Shown here one piece after another: positions 6,139-6,858 of a DNA stretch of 6,858 nucleotides (position 1 is its first letter; each line of letters begins with the position of its first letter). Source of the DNA: Deltaproteobacteria bacterium. Its GTDB lineage: Bacteria; Desulfobacterota; Binatia; UBA9968; CAXXLF01. The DNA is taken from positions 1-6,858 of the forward strand of contig JACZXR010000129.1 in the NCBI GenBank assembly GCA_022571535.1, given 5' to 3'. The notes beneath the pieces were generated by a model. The model saw nothing but the letters and a program-made list of their open reading frames with translations, did no database searches and was not told where the DNA came from. The position numbers and the translations under genes were made by a program.

Positions 6139-6858
6139 TTAAATTTCGTTCTCACCTTGTTTCACTCCTTCATTCAGACCGCGAAGGACCTTTTCGGCAG
6201 TGATGGGTAAGTCGCGAATCCGCACACCCGTCGCGTCGCAAACTGCATTGGCTATAGTAGCCGCTACCGGTACCAGTGGAGGTTCGCCAAGCGCCTTGGC
6301 GCCGTAGGGCCCGAAGGGGTCGTCCCGCTCGATCAGGACAGGCTCGATACTTGGGAGATCGGCCAGGGTCGGAAACTTGAAGTCCTGAAGGTTGAGCGCC
6401 AGCGGAGCTCCGCTTTCCAAGTCAAGCGGAATATCCTCCATAAGGGCATAGCCGAGCCCCTGGACTACGCCGCCCACAATCTGTCCCCGCGCGGTCTCCG
6501 GGTTGATGACGCGCCCGGAGTCGTGCACCGCTATGTAGCGCAGCACCCGGATCACCCCGCTTTCCGGATCCACTTCCAGCTCGGCGAAATGGGCCGCAAA
6601 GGAGTTGATGATGTGCGTCTTGCTGCCGGCACGCACACTGGCAAAGGCAAAAATGGAAAGCGGCACGCCTCCCCCGATCACACAGTCACGGAACTCCATG
6701 GCGCGTTTGCGGTTGAGCAGGAAATCCTCATCAATCACAACGATCCCCATACCCGGCTCCAATTCCTGGTATCGCATGATCACTTTATAAAGGTCGCGGC
6801 CCGTGGGCAGCAATTTGATGTGGCGTCGTTTGAAAAAGTACGACGTACAACAGAAATC
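6139..6858 (-). CDS. Chimeric partial ORF: B12-type radical SAM segment joined to xanthine dehydrogenase molybdenum-subunit C-terminus
   Basis: The frame enters at the right edge with no start and ends with TAA at 6139 (239 residues visible). Residues 1-77 read as a cobalamin-type radical SAM protein. DFCCTSYFFKRR begins inside the CxxxCxxC cluster motif, followed by LLPTGRDLYKVIMRY, VVIDEDFLLNRKRAMEFRD and VPLSIFAFASVRA. Residues 80-239 read as the C-terminus of a xanthine dehydrogenase/aldehyde oxidase large subunit, which hydroxylates heterocycles or aldehydes at a molybdopterin site. They show INSFAAHFAELEVDPESG, VHDSGRVINPE, GQIVGGVVQGLGYALMED and GAKALGEPPLVPVAA, with E192 as the catalytic glutamate. 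The join lies near 6622-6630. The right half appears more GC-rich. Neither half is complete, so neither activity is expected. The TTG at 6813 is internal, not the start. This is a rearranged pseudogene or a contig-assembly join. Confidence 0.82.
   Translation of the reverse strand, partial: DFCCTSYFFKRRHIKLLPTGRDLYKVIMRYQELEPGMGIVVIDEDFLLNRKRAMEFRDCVIGGGVPLSIFAFASVRAGSKTHIINSFAAHFAELEVDPESGVIRVLRYIAVHDSGRVINPETARGQIVGGVVQGLGYALMEDIPLDLESGAPLALNLQDFKFPTLADLPSIEPVLIERDDPFGPYGAKALGEPPLVPVAATIANAVCDATGVRIRDLPITAEKVLRGLNEGVKQGENEI

Noticed and set aside
6139..6813. Gene start at TTG 6813 for the right-edge ORF
   Set aside because: The frame stays open to 6858 and the upstream residues (DFCCTSYFFKRRHIK) belong to the radical SAM motif, so the gene continues off the window.

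Overview
The window looks like an accessory, partly decayed stretch of a bacterial chromosome or metagenomic contig of roughly 50% GC. The gene content suggests an uncultured, probably anaerobic, Desulfobacterota-like or related bacterium: a secreted M16A metallopeptidase, a DHA2-type MFS exporter, a molybdenum hydroxylase C-terminus, a B12-type radical SAM segment and a cytidylate-kinase-like remnant. This placement is an inference from family distribution, since no taxonomic marker is present.

Layout from left to right: a 128-bp triple-hairpin element (copy 1, 42-169); a 5'-truncated cytidylate-kinase-like gene on the plus strand (283-657), whose end overlaps tail-to-tail with an intact secreted pitrilysin/insulinase-family protease on the minus strand (654-3458, TTG start with a strong ribosome binding site); copy 2 of the element directly upstream of that ribosome binding site (3481-3608); a gene-poor stretch (3609-4374) with an inverted CACGAAG-type repeat, diverged copy 3 of the element (3896-4022) and traces of decayed coding sequence; an intact DHA2-type MFS transporter on the minus strand (4375-5775); a 363-bp gap with a second palindromic repeat family (5939-6044) fused to the tail of a cupin-like plus-strand gene; and a minus-strand reading frame open to the right edge (6139-6858).

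Two observations stand out. First, the right-edge frame is a chimera: its first ~77 residues read as a B12-type radical SAM protein, just after the [4Fe-4S] cysteine motif, and its last ~160 residues read as the C-terminus of a xanthine dehydrogenase/aldehyde oxidase molybdopterin subunit, joined in frame near 6622-6630. Second, the three copies of the triple-hairpin element show compensatory base-pair changes in two stems, so the fold is maintained, either by selection on RNA or DNA structure or by the way the element moves or is corrected.

The intact genes (protease and transporter) do not form a pathway. The common theme is rearrangement: two plus-strand genes survive only as 3' ends next to palindromic elements, and one minus-strand frame is a junction of two unrelated genes.
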